Source of the DNA: JANOZM01 sp031429355
Lineage (GTDB): Bacteria; Pseudomonadota; Gammaproteobacteria; Burkholderiales; Burkholderiaceae_E
Length of the DNA: 64,000 nt
Direction: 5' to 3'
NCBI GenBank assembly: GCA_031429355.1
Contig: JANOZM010000014.1
Coordinates: 186,001-250,000 of the forward strand
The position numbers were made by a program, and so were the translations under genes. The notes under the pieces were generated by a model. It had not been told where the DNA came from. It worked only from the letters and a program-made list of their open reading frames with translations, and did not search any database. This document shows, one piece after another, positions 16,461 through 24,808 of this stretch (its first letter is position 1; each line of letters begins with the position of its first letter).

Positions 16461-17337
16461 TTGGGGTAAAAAACTTAGCAATTCCTTGCATAACTTGTAG
16501 CGGTTGATCGCGATGCGGTGAATGTTTGCAGTTGCTTAATTTAAGCAGCTTTGTTTGGCCACAATGTTGCGCAATTCCTTCGATTTGCAGCATCGTTCCA
16601 TATTCATCATCCTCGCCTTGAATCGCTAAAATGGGGCAAGCGATCGACTCTATTTCGCAACTAATATTCCAGTGGCGAAACTCAGGCGACAACCAAACTT
16701 GATTCCAACCCCAAAACGCTGAATCTGCGCTTTGATGATAGCGCGCTAGTCGTGCGGGTAAATCGGTGGTCTGGTAACTTTCTTTGGCCTGCTCAATGCT
16801 AGCGATGCTAATGTCTTCCACAACAATGTGCGGGGCCATCACCACGATCGAATCTGGTTTGTATTTAGCGGCATACAACAGTGCAATCGATGCGCCATCG
16901 CTATGCCCTAACAAGTGTAATGGGCGGGTTGTGCAACGACCTTCATCGCTAAATTGCAGACCGACTGCACCTAACAACGCTGGCAACACTTCGTGGGCTT
17001 GCTGGTGTAAAAAATCGTTCTCCCAAACCTCATGGCTGGGGCGCTCACTAGACCAACCGTAGCCGGGCCTTGAATACACCAATAGTTCGCAACCGAGGCT
17101 ATCGGATAATTCCTGCGGGAACTTGCGCCACATGCCAACCGAGCCCAATCCTTCGTGTAGCAATACCCAGAGCGGGCTTTTAGCGCTTGGCGTGAGGCCC
17201 CGTGCCTCGGCAGTAATTGTCTCTGCATTTGTCAAATTATTTGCAGTTGCAATGACGTCTGCGCCCTTGGGTCGAACCCAATCGTATTCTAAATGTACGT
17301 TACGCTCGCGCCATCGAACTTGTGCAGTCTCAGCCAT
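16453..17337 (-). CDS. Alpha/beta hydrolase of the benzoate (box) cluster
   Basis: 294 residues. HEGLGSVGMW forms the oxyanion loop and GHSDG carries the nucleophile Ser146; IQGEDDEYGTM (acid) and CKHSPHRDQ (His) fit the remaining triad. Its start overlaps the ligase stop by 8 bp, so the two are co-translated. Hydrolases of this type recur beside benzoate-CoA ligase in box clusters; their reaction is not settled, and ester hydrolysis releasing benzoate or thioester proofreading are both possible. The 3' end carries a 20-bp tandem duplication. Confidence 0.82.
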   Translation of the reverse strand: MAETAQVRWRERNVHLEYDWVRPKGADVIATANNLTNAETITAEARGLTPSAKSPLWVLLHEGLGSVGMWRKFPQELSDSLGCELLVYSRPGYGWSSERPSHEVWENDFLHQQAHEVLPALLGAVGLQFSDEGRCTTRPLHLLGHSDGASIALLYAAKYKPDSIVVMAPHIVVEDISIASIEQAKESYQTTDLPARLARYHQSADSAFWGWNQVWLSPEFRHWNISCEIESIACPILAIQGEDDEYGTMLQIEGIAQHCGQTKLLKLSNCKHSPHRDQPLQVMQGIAKFFTPIA

Positions 17338-18937
17338 TTAGGGCACGTAGTTTAAATCGTTGAATTTTGCCGGTTGCGGTCTTTGGCAATTCGTTCACAA
17401 ACTCAATAAACCGTGGATACTTAAATGGCGCAAGTCGATCTTTTACAAACAATTTTAATGCTGCTTCGTCAGTAGATTGTTCACTTTTCAACACAACATA
17501 GGCTTTAGTTTTGGTTAAACCATCGGCATCGGTTACCCCAATAACCGCTGCTTCTAAAACAGCATCGTGCTGCATTAAGGTCGACTCGACTTCGAAGGGC
17601 GAAACGTAAATTCCACTAACCTTTAGCATGTCATCGCCACGCCCGCTGTAGGTGTAAGTTCCGTTTTCGTTACGGACATATTTATCACCGCTTTTAGTCC
17701 ACTCGCCCTGAAATGTTTCACGCGACTTGGTACGATTAGACCAATACATTAATGCTGCGCTTGGCCCCTTTACGTACAGATCCCCAGGTTGACCGTCCTC
17801 AACTAATTGACCATCATCGCCCCGCAATTGCACCTCGTAACCGGGCACTGGAAAACCTGTCGTTCCATATTGCACATTGCCGGGCAAATTAGATAAATAG
17901 ATATGCAGCATCTCGGTCGATCCGATGCCGTCAACAATATCAATTCCAAAATGGGCTTTAAATTTTTGACCAAGCTCTGCCGGTAAAGCCTCGCCTGCAG
18001 AAGATGCAAAGCGCAGCGCAACCTCAGTACGGCTGGGTAAATTTGGTGCTGCAAGCATTCCCGCAAAACCGGTTGGTGCGCCATAAAATATTGTGGGTTT
18101 AAATAAATTAGCAGCACCGGCAACATGACCGCGCCAACGCTTAAACACTGCATCTGGCGTTGGCCGTTCGGCCATCAGTATTGTGGTTGCACCGACGGAT
18201 AGTGGAAAAGTCAGCGCGTTACCTAATCCATAAGCAAAGAACAATTTTGCCGCTGAAAAACAAACATCGTTCTCGTTCAGCCCCAAAACGTCTTGACCAT
18301 ACAGTTTACAAGTCCAATAAATATTCGCATGGGTATGAACCGTTCCTTTGGGTCGCCCTGTTGACCCAGACGAATACAACCAAAAGGCAGGGTCGTCTTT
18401 GTGGGTTGCAACTTGCTTGGTCGACTTGGTTGTTATGGTCGTTTCTGCCCAAAGCGATCCGAGCGATTGCACTTTGATTCCCACGCACTCGGTTAACGAG
18501 GTGATACCCGAAACAAATATCGTATTAACCGTACACAGTTGCTCTGCTTGGGTTTGCTCAATCGCCGCTTGCAAAACTGGCAACAAGGCTGCACTTACAA
18601 ACACCGCTTGCGCTTTGCTGTGCGCCAACATGTAGGCATAGTCCTCTGTAGTAAGTAGTGTATTGACTGCAACCGGCACAACACCCGCTCGAATCGCTCC
18701 CAAAAACGCCACAGGCCAGTCGACGTTGTCATGCATAAGAATTACGACGCGCTCTTCTGGGCGAATTCCCGCTGCATCTACCGCTCGACCCACTAAAGCG
18801 CAACGAGCTTCTAATTGGCTAAAAGTAAGCTGACCAAAATCATCAATAAATGCGGCTTTGTTAGGTCGCGCCGCATTTTGATCGAATAGATATTGCGCAA
18901 TGTTGAAAAGATCGGCTGGTTCAGTGTGATTGGTCAT
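17330..18937 (-). CDS. bclA: Benzoate-CoA ligase
   Basis: 535 residues, ANL superfamily. It activates benzoate to benzoyl-CoA with ATP, the entry step of the box pathway. The AMP-binding P-loop YSSGSTGRPKG lies at 188-198, with GSTEMLHIYLSN as the A5 motif, SGDKYV, and the catalytic Lys524 in TATGKIQ. Size and motifs agree with the benzoate/2-aminobenzoate-CoA ligase family. It is divergent from boxR over 124 bp and followed by the hydrolase. The minus-strand promoter is not obvious; single TGCA half-sites lie in the gap at 18995 and 19041. Confidence 0.93.
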   Translation of the reverse strand: MTNHTEPADLFNIAQYLFDQNAARPNKAAFIDDFGQLTFSQLEARCALVGRAVDAAGIRPEERVVILMHDNVDWPVAFLGAIRAGVVPVAVNTLLTTEDYAYMLAHSKAQAVFVSAALLPVLQAAIEQTQAEQLCTVNTIFVSGITSLTECVGIKVQSLGSLWAETTITTKSTKQVATHKDDPAFWLYSSGSTGRPKGTVHTHANIYWTCKLYGQDVLGLNENDVCFSAAKLFFAYGLGNALTFPLSVGATTILMAERPTPDAVFKRWRGHVAGAANLFKPTIFYGAPTGFAGMLAAPNLPSRTEVALRFASSAGEALPAELGQKFKAHFGIDIVDGIGSTEMLHIYLSNLPGNVQYGTTGFPVPGYEVQLRGDDGQLVEDGQPGDLYVKGPSAALMYWSNRTKSRETFQGEWTKSGDKYVRNENGTYTYSGRGDDMLKVSGIYVSPFEVESTLMQHDAVLEAAVIGVTDADGLTKTKAYVVLKSEQSTDEAALKLFVKDRLAPFKYPRFIEFVNELPKTATGKIQRFKLRALNG

Positions 18938-19035
18938 TCAAAACTTCCGGTAAAAGAACTGCTGTGGAATGGAATAGACGAAATTGGACCTAGATGCAGT
19001 AGACTACACCCTACACCTGCGGCTGCGGCCGGAAC

Positions 19036-19044
19036 TATAATGCA
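19036..19044 (+). promoter_or_regulatory. Probable boxR -10 overlapping a TGCA half-site
   Basis: TATAATGCA: an exact -10 (19036-19041) whose last T begins a TGCA. The second half of a TGCA-N6-TGCA operator is not conserved, so only weak autoregulation is suggested. No clear -35. Confidence 0.4.
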
Positions 19045-19061
19045 TATTAGTAGGTCAATTT

Positions 19062-19994
19062 ATGGAGTCGAAGATTCTTAAGCCGCAAACCGCACCGGCC
19101 AGCCCATTGGATGAGAAACAAGACAAACATCCGTTTCTGATCGCCCTCGGCGAGCGACTCAAGAGCCTGCGTGCGCGCAAAGGGATAACACGAAAGGCAC
19201 TGTCGCAAGCTGCCGCGGTCTCGGAACGACATTTAGCCAACTTAGAATATGGCACTGGCAATGCGTCGGTTTTAGTTTTATTGCAAATTTCGCAAGCCCT
19301 CGATTCTCCGTTATCCGCATTACTAGGCGACGTCACAACTTCATCGCCTGAATGGCTCATGATTCGTTCGATGTTAGAGACGCAAGACGATAAAACGCTT
19401 ACGCAAGTTCGCTTAGGTATAGAACAATTAATCGGCCAAACGCAAGGCACTCAAGACCGAGAATTGCGCTTCGCCTTAATTGGATTGCGGGGGGCAGGTA
19501 AGTCTTCACTTGGCGCGCAGCTGGCAAAAAATATAGGATTTCAATTTATCGAATTGGCCAAGCACATCGAAATTTTAGCGGGTTGTTCGACCGCTGAAAT
19601 TCAAGCACTGTATGGGATTAATGCCTACAGGCGCTACGAACGAAGGGCACTAGAGGAGGTCTTAGCAAGCCAATCTAAGGTCATCATCGCGACGCCTGGC
19701 GGACTCGTGTCGGATACCGGCACCTTTAAGTTAGCACTGGATCGTTGCCATACAATTTGGCTTAAGGCGAGCCCAGAAGACCACATGAATCGGGTTGTTG
19801 CGCAAGGTGACTTGCGACCAATGACAGCCAGCAAAGAGGCAATGGACGACTTAAAAGGTATCTTGGCGGGTCGAGCCGCTTTTTACTCTAAAGCAAACTT
19901 TTGCCTTGAAACCAGCGACCAAAATTTCGACGAAAGTCTTACAATTCTCACTCAATGGGTGCACGAAGTCATTGATCGGTCGTCTTTGAGCTAA
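19062..19994 (+). CDS. boxR: BoxR transcriptional regulator of benzoate degradation
   Basis: 310 residues. It has the distinctive two-part layout of the BzdR/BoxR family: an N-terminal XRE helix-turn-helix (about 29-90; LGERLKSLRARKGITRKAL) and a C-terminal shikimate-kinase-like domain with a P-loop GLRGAGKS (141-148), which in this family senses benzoyl-CoA. Known members repress box or bzd promoters until benzoyl-CoA binds. The two TGCA-N6-TGCA elements downstream of this gene match the operators known for BzdR. AGG at 19052-19054 region serves as ribosome binding site. Confidence 0.95.
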   Translation: MESKILKPQTAPASPLDEKQDKHPFLIALGERLKSLRARKGITRKALSQAAAVSERHLANLEYGTGNASVLVLLQISQALDSPLSALLGDVTTSSPEWLMIRSMLETQDDKTLTQVRLGIEQLIGQTQGTQDRELRFALIGLRGAGKSSLGAQLAKNIGFQFIELAKHIEILAGCSTAEIQALYGINAYRRYERRALEEVLASQSKVIIATPGGLVSDTGTFKLALDRCHTIWLKASPEDHMNRVVAQGDLRPMTASKEAMDDLKGILAGRAAFYSKANFCLETSDQNFDESLTILTQWVHEVIDRSSLS

Positions 19995-20008
19995 ATATCA
20001 ACGAAGTG

Positions 20009-20037
20009 TTGACCCTTCGTTTTTCATGCATTATTAT
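20009..20037 (+). promoter_or_regulatory. Sigma-70 promoter of boxCBA
   Basis: TTGACC (20009-20014), 17-base spacer, TATTAT (20032-20037). The -10 lies inside the first BoxR operator. Predicted start is near 20044, with a leader of about 117 nt. Confidence 0.8.
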
Positions 20038-20040
20038 GCA
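20027..20040. promoter_or_regulatory. BoxR operator 1 (TGCA-N6-TGCA)
   Basis: TGCATTATTATGCA, covering the -10 hexamer of the boxC promoter. Occupation would block RNA polymerase. Confidence 0.8.
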
Positions 20041-20061
20041 TAAACCGTCTAAACACCGACA

Positions 20062-20075
20062 TGCATTATTTTGCA
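20062..20075. promoter_or_regulatory. BoxR operator 2 (TGCA-N6-TGCA)
   Basis: TGCATTATTTTGCA, centred 35 bp downstream of operator 1, about +18 to +31 relative to the predicted start. This is just over three helical turns and suits cooperative binding. Confidence 0.75.
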
Positions 20076-20160
20076 AGTTCAAGTTATTTTGTAATAGCCC
20101 TTTTAATATTAGAGTGTTTGCAAGCCCAGCAACGCCTTATTTAACCGACCGGAGAACTCG

Positions 20161-21858
20161 ATGAGCAGCGTTATGACCCAACCCGTAAGCGCCACCCCGC
20201 AGCTATCGAGCGAGCAGGTGAATTATCAAACGCACCCTGCGCAGTATCACCACTGGAAGCTAAGCTTCGACGGCGTAGTCGCTACTTTAAAAGCCGACTT
20301 CGACGAAAACGCCGGTTTGCGTCCTGGCTACAAACTAAAACTCAACAGCTACGACCTTGGCGTCGACATTGAGTTAAACGATGCACTAAATCGCATTCGT
20401 TTCGAGCACCCAGAAGTACGTACCGTAGTTCTAACTAGCGCCAAAGAAAAAGTTTTTTGCTCCGGCGCAAATATTTTTATGTTGGGTGTTAGTAGTCACG
20501 CGTGGAAGGTAAATTTTTGTAAATTTACTAACGAGACACGCAACGGCATGGAAGACTCTTCCCAATACAGCGGCTTGAAATTTTTGGCAGCGGTGAACGG
20601 TGCATGCGCTGGCGGTGGATACGAATTAGCCCTAGCCTGCGATGAAATTTATCTTGTGGATGACCGCGCAAGTGCCGTGAGCCTGCCAGAAGTACCCTTG
20701 CTGGGCGTCTTGCCAGGCACCGGTGGCCTAACCCGCGTTACTGACAAGCGCCAAGTCAGACACGATCGCGCAGATATTTTTTGTACTAGCGTTGAAGGCG
20801 TGCGTGGCGCAAAAGCAAAAGAATGGCGCTTGGTCGACGAGGTTATTAAACCGGCAGTGTTTGCACAAACAATACAAGCGCGCGCCTTGGAATTAGCCGC
20901 GCAAAGCGATCGCCCTGCAAATGGCAAAGGCGTCAACTTAGAACCATTGCAGTACACACAAAGCGCAGATGCATTGCATTACGCAAATGTTCAAATAACC
21001 ATCGACCGAACAAAACGTACTGCCGTATTTTGTATTAAAGGCCCAACCGGCCCACAACCGCACGACAGTGCTGGCATCGAAGCTGCTGGTTCTAACTGGT
21101 ACCCACTATGCCTTGCACGCGAATTGGATAATGCCATCTTAAACATGCGCACCAACGAACCCGATATTGGTCTTTGGTTGATGAAAACCGAAGGTGACGC
21201 TAGCGCTGTACTGGCTATGGACGCGACGCTCTTGGCAAACCAAACGCATTGGTTCGTTCGTGAGACTTTAGGGCTTTTGCGTCGTACGTTAAGCCGCTTA
21301 GACGTATCTTCCCGTAGTTTATTTGCGCTAATTGAACCCGGCTCATGCTTTGCCGGAAGCTTTTTAGAATTAGCATTAGCTTGCGACCGTATCTACCATT
21401 TGGCTTTACCTGATGACCCAGTTAAGTCACCGTCGATTACCATTGGCGAACTCAATTTTGGATCGTTGCCGATGGCTACAGGTCAAAGCCGCCTAAGCCG
21501 CCGTTTTTACAACGAGCCTTCAGCGCTAGAAGCGATTCGCGCCAGTATTGGTACGGCGCTCGATGCCGATGCCGCCGCAGCTTTAGGCTTAAACACCAGC
21601 AACCCCGACGACATCGATTGGGATGATGAAATTCGCATCGCCATTGAAGAACGAATTGCAATGTCTCCTGATGCCTTGACAGGCATGGAAGCAAACCTGC
21701 GATTTAACGGCCCAGAAAATATGGTGACCCGTGTTTTTGGTCGACTAACAGCATGGCAAAATTGGATTTTTCAAAGACCTAATGCAGTAGGTGAAAAAGG
21801 TGCTTTGAAAGTGTACGGCAAAGGCGACAAGGCAGCCTTTGACTGGAATCGCGTTTAG
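20161..21858 (+). CDS. boxC: 2,3-epoxybenzoyl-CoA dihydrolase (ring-opening)
   Basis: 565 residues, a double-length crotonase-fold enzyme. It hydrolyses 2,3-epoxybenzoyl-CoA to 3,4-dehydroadipyl-CoA semialdehyde and formate. The first crotonase half contains FCSGANIFMLG and the oxyanion loop AVNGACAGGGYELALACDEI, followed by PEVPLLGVLPGTGGLTRV; the second half has EPGSCFAGSFLELALACDRIY. First gene of boxCBA, under the BoxR-controlled promoter, 40 bp before boxB. The sequence is intact and of normal length. Confidence 0.96.
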   Translation: MSSVMTQPVSATPQLSSEQVNYQTHPAQYHHWKLSFDGVVATLKADFDENAGLRPGYKLKLNSYDLGVDIELNDALNRIRFEHPEVRTVVLTSAKEKVFCSGANIFMLGVSSHAWKVNFCKFTNETRNGMEDSSQYSGLKFLAAVNGACAGGGYELALACDEIYLVDDRASAVSLPEVPLLGVLPGTGGLTRVTDKRQVRHDRADIFCTSVEGVRGAKAKEWRLVDEVIKPAVFAQTIQARALELAAQSDRPANGKGVNLEPLQYTQSADALHYANVQITIDRTKRTAVFCIKGPTGPQPHDSAGIEAAGSNWYPLCLARELDNAILNMRTNEPDIGLWLMKTEGDASAVLAMDATLLANQTHWFVRETLGLLRRTLSRLDVSSRSLFALIEPGSCFAGSFLELALACDRIYHLALPDDPVKSPSITIGELNFGSLPMATGQSRLSRRFYNEPSALEAIRASIGTALDADAAAALGLNTSNPDDIDWDDEIRIAIEERIAMSPDALTGMEANLRFNGPENMVTRVFGRLTAWQNWIFQRPNAVGEKGALKVYGKGDKAAFDWNRV

Positions 21859-21898
21859 ATTTTTAGAATGAACAACTTTTTAAATTAAGGTTTTTATC

Positions 21899-23329
21899 AT
21901 GAGCACTAGCATCAATTACAGCGAAAAAATTCCCAACAACGTTAACCTTAGCGAGGACCGTACGCTTCAGCGTGCGCTAGAGCAATGGCAACCAAACTTT
22001 ATTAACTGGTGGGATGAAATTGGGCCTGAAGGTTCAACCGATAGCGAAGTGTATTTACGTACCGCCGTTAGCGTAGACCCGCAAGGCTGGGCTAGCTTTG
22101 GGCACGTTAAAATGCGCGACTACCGTTGGGGAATTTTTATGAACCCTGGCCAACAAGATCGCAAAATCCATTTTGGCGACCACATGGGCGAGAACGCTTG
22201 GAACGATATTCCGGGTGAATACCGTGCCAATTTACGCCGCATTATTGTGACCCAAGGCGATACCGAGCCAGCATCGGTCGAGCAGCAACGCCACTTAGGT
22301 TTAACCGCCCCATCGATGTACGACCTACGCAATTTGTATCAAATTAACGTAGAAGAGGGTCGCCATTTATGGGCCATGGTTTACTTGCTACACAAGCACT
22401 TTGGCCGCGATGGTCGCGAAGAAGCAGAATCATTGTTAGTACGTCGTAGTGGCGATGAGGACAACCCACGGATTTTAGGCGCGTTTAACGAAGCCACGCC
22501 CGATTGGTTAAGCTTTTTTATGTTCACTTACTTCACTGACCGCGACGGTAAGTTTCAGTTATGTGCATTAGCGGAAAGCGCCTTTGACCCATTGGCTCGG
22601 ACTTCTAAGTTCATGTTGACCGAAGAAGCCCATCACATGTTTGTGGGCGAAAGCGGCATCTCGCGCATTATTCAACGTACTTGCCAAATGATGAACGAGC
22701 TACGCACTGACGACGTTACAAAGTTGCGTGCCGCCGGCGTCATTGATTTACCAACGTTACAACGCTACTTAAACTTCCATTTTAGCGTCACTATCGATTT
22801 GTTTGGCGCTGACGAATCCAGCAATGCAGCTACCTTTTACAGCACTGGATTAAAAGGCCGCTATGAAGAAGGCAAACGTACCGACGACCACCAATTACGC
22901 GGACAAACTTATCGAATTTTGGAAGCGCGCAACGGCCAGCTAACCGAAAAAGAAGTGCCAATGCTCAACGCATTAAACGAGGTGCTGCGTGACGACTACA
23001 TTAAAGACAGTGTTGCCGGTGTAGAGCGTTGGAATAAAGTGCTCGAAAAAGCGGGCATTCCATTCCGTTTAAAAACGCCGCACAAAGCATTTCATCGCAA
23101 CATCGGCGCACTAAAGGGCATTAAAGTTTCGCCTGAAGGTCGCGTAATTACTGATGCCGAATGGAACGCCAAAGAAAACGATTGGTTACCTACGGCCCAA
23201 GATCGTGCATTCGTTGCCAGCTTAATGGGACGTGTCGCTGAGCCCGGCAAATTTGCCAACTGGATTGCACCACCTGCGATGGGAATTAATCGCCAACCCG
23301 TTGATTTCGAGTATATTCGCTTCAACTAA
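21899..23329 (+). CDS. boxB: Benzoyl-CoA 2,3-epoxidase, oxygenase component
   Basis: 476 residues. Di-iron monooxygenase that epoxidises the ring of benzoyl-CoA, receiving electrons from BoxA. Two ExxH iron-ligand motifs are visible: E153-G-R-H156 and E243-A-H-H246. The C-terminus GINRQPVDFEYIRFN is highly typical. Lies between boxC and boxA on the same strand with short spacers. Confidence 0.97.
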   Translation: MSTSINYSEKIPNNVNLSEDRTLQRALEQWQPNFINWWDEIGPEGSTDSEVYLRTAVSVDPQGWASFGHVKMRDYRWGIFMNPGQQDRKIHFGDHMGENAWNDIPGEYRANLRRIIVTQGDTEPASVEQQRHLGLTAPSMYDLRNLYQINVEEGRHLWAMVYLLHKHFGRDGREEAESLLVRRSGDEDNPRILGAFNEATPDWLSFFMFTYFTDRDGKFQLCALAESAFDPLARTSKFMLTEEAHHMFVGESGISRIIQRTCQMMNELRTDDVTKLRAAGVIDLPTLQRYLNFHFSVTIDLFGADESSNAATFYSTGLKGRYEEGKRTDDHQLRGQTYRILEARNGQLTEKEVPMLNALNEVLRDDYIKDSVAGVERWNKVLEKAGIPFRLKTPHKAFHRNIGALKGIKVSPEGRVITDAEWNAKENDWLPTAQDRAFVASLMGRVAEPGKFANWIAPPAMGINRQPVDFEYIRFN

Positions 23330-23360
23330 TTTGTTTTAACTTTGTTGGAAGGTTCTTCGC

Positions 23361-24695
23361 ATGGGTACATCGGACATCACGGTGATCAAGCAACATTTAA
23401 TCGATCCCGAAATTTGTATTCGGTGTAACACTTGCGAAGCGACCTGCCCGGTTGGGGCCATCACGCACGACTCGCGCAATTATGTGGTCGATGCAAGCAA
23501 ATGCAACTTGTGTATGGACTGTGTACCGCCATGCCCAACCGGCTCGATTGATAATTGGCGCGACATGCCTAAGGTCCGTGCTTACACATTAGATGAACAA
23601 CTGGTTTGGGACGAATTACCGGCCAGCCTGCCACCAGAAGAATTAAACAGCGAAGGCGGCGGCGCAGCACCAACTTTAGTTGCCCAAGCAAGCCAAATAC
23701 TAACTAGCCCAGAGGCTCAGTTATCTGGCAGCAATAACGAACAAGAAAACGCCTCAACCAATATCCAAAAAACAGTACCTTCGGTCGGCAGCTCCACTCT
23801 GCCCCCTTGGTCTGCCGCCCACCCTTTTGTCAACATTTACGGCCCCAAAGCAACGCACAAAACCATTACCGCCACTGTAACGGGCAATGTGCGAGTGACC
23901 GAATTGAGTAAAGGCGGTATCAGTTCCGATTACGACACGCACCACATTGTTTTAGACTTTGGCAACATGCCTTTTCCCGTGCTCGAAGGTCAATCCGTTG
24001 GCGTAATTGCTGCGGGCAAAGACATCAACGGCAAGGCCCACTACGCACGGCAGTATTCAATTGCTAGCCCACGCAACGGCGAGCGACCTGGTTACAACAA
24101 CATATCGTTAACGGTAAAACGCGTTCTCGAAGATCACGACGGCAGGCCTGTTCGCGGAGTCGCTAGCAACTATCTGTGCGACTCCAAAGTAGGCGATACG
24201 GTGCAAATCATTGGTCCTTTTGGCGCAAGCTTTTTAATGGCGAATCACCCGCGCAGTAATTTAGTGATGATCTGCACCGGCACTGGTTCTGCACCAATGC
24301 GCGCGATGACAGAATGGCGTCGTCGGCAACGTGCAACCGAAAAATTTGAAAGCGGTAAGTTAATGCTGTTCTTTGGCGCTCGCACAAAAGAAGAGTTGCC
24401 CTATTTCGGTCCCTTACAATCGCTTCCCAAAGACTTTATCGGTATTAATTTAGCGTTTTCACGCACGCCAAATCAAGAAAAAAAGTACGTGCAAGACGCC
24501 ATGCGCGAACGCGCCACCGACCTCGCGGTTTTAATGCAAGACCCCAACACTTATTTTTATGTTTGTGGATTGCGGGCGATGGAAGAAGGCGTGCTAAAAG
24601 CCCTTAGCGCTATTGCTGCCGAAGCCGGATTGTCTTGGGACAATTTAGGCGCAACTTTGCAATCCCAAGGACGCTTGCATCTCGAAACTTATTAA
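23361..24695 (+). CDS. boxA: Benzoyl-CoA 2,3-epoxidase, reductase component
   Basis: 444 residues. Transfers electrons from NADPH to BoxB. Two [4Fe-4S] motifs open the protein: Cys19/22/25/29 and Cys48/51/54/58. A variable Ala/Ser/Glu-rich linker (about 85-150) leads to an FAD domain (RQYSIASPRNGER) and an NAD(P) domain (CTGTGSAPMRAMTEWRR; FYVCGLRAMEEG). Ends QSQGRLHLETY. Last gene of the boxCBA run; no clear terminator follows. Confidence 0.96.
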   Translation: MGTSDITVIKQHLIDPEICIRCNTCEATCPVGAITHDSRNYVVDASKCNLCMDCVPPCPTGSIDNWRDMPKVRAYTLDEQLVWDELPASLPPEELNSEGGGAAPTLVAQASQILTSPEAQLSGSNNEQENASTNIQKTVPSVGSSTLPPWSAAHPFVNIYGPKATHKTITATVTGNVRVTELSKGGISSDYDTHHIVLDFGNMPFPVLEGQSVGVIAAGKDINGKAHYARQYSIASPRNGERPGYNNISLTVKRVLEDHDGRPVRGVASNYLCDSKVGDTVQIIGPFGASFLMANHPRSNLVMICTGTGSAPMRAMTEWRRRQRATEKFESGKLMLFFGARTKEELPYFGPLQSLPKDFIGINLAFSRTPNQEKKYVQDAMRERATDLAVLMQDPNTYFYVCGLRAMEEGVLKALSAIAAEAGLSWDNLGATLQSQGRLHLETY

Positions 24696-24763
24696 GTCCT
24701 ATCGCTAGCAAGGCCACACTTTTCACTAGCATCAATAGCGCCAGCAGAGTTCTGTCTTTCGAA

Positions 24764-24792
24764 TTGACGCCTCATTTTTTGTACGATAATAT
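24764..24792 (+). promoter_or_regulatory. Sigma-70 promoter of the thiolase gene
   Basis: TTGACG (24764-24769), 17-base spacer, TAATAT (24787-24792). Predicted start near 24799, only about 10 nt before the ATG. No TGCA element overlaps it, so expression may be independent of BoxR. Confidence 0.65.
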
Positions 24793-24808
24793 TTTTCGGT
24801 AATACCTA

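Noticed and set aside
18995..19044. TGCA elements between bclA and boxR as BoxR operators
   Set aside because: The two TGCA tetramers are not in the TGCA-N6-TGCA arrangement; kept only as possible half-sites.
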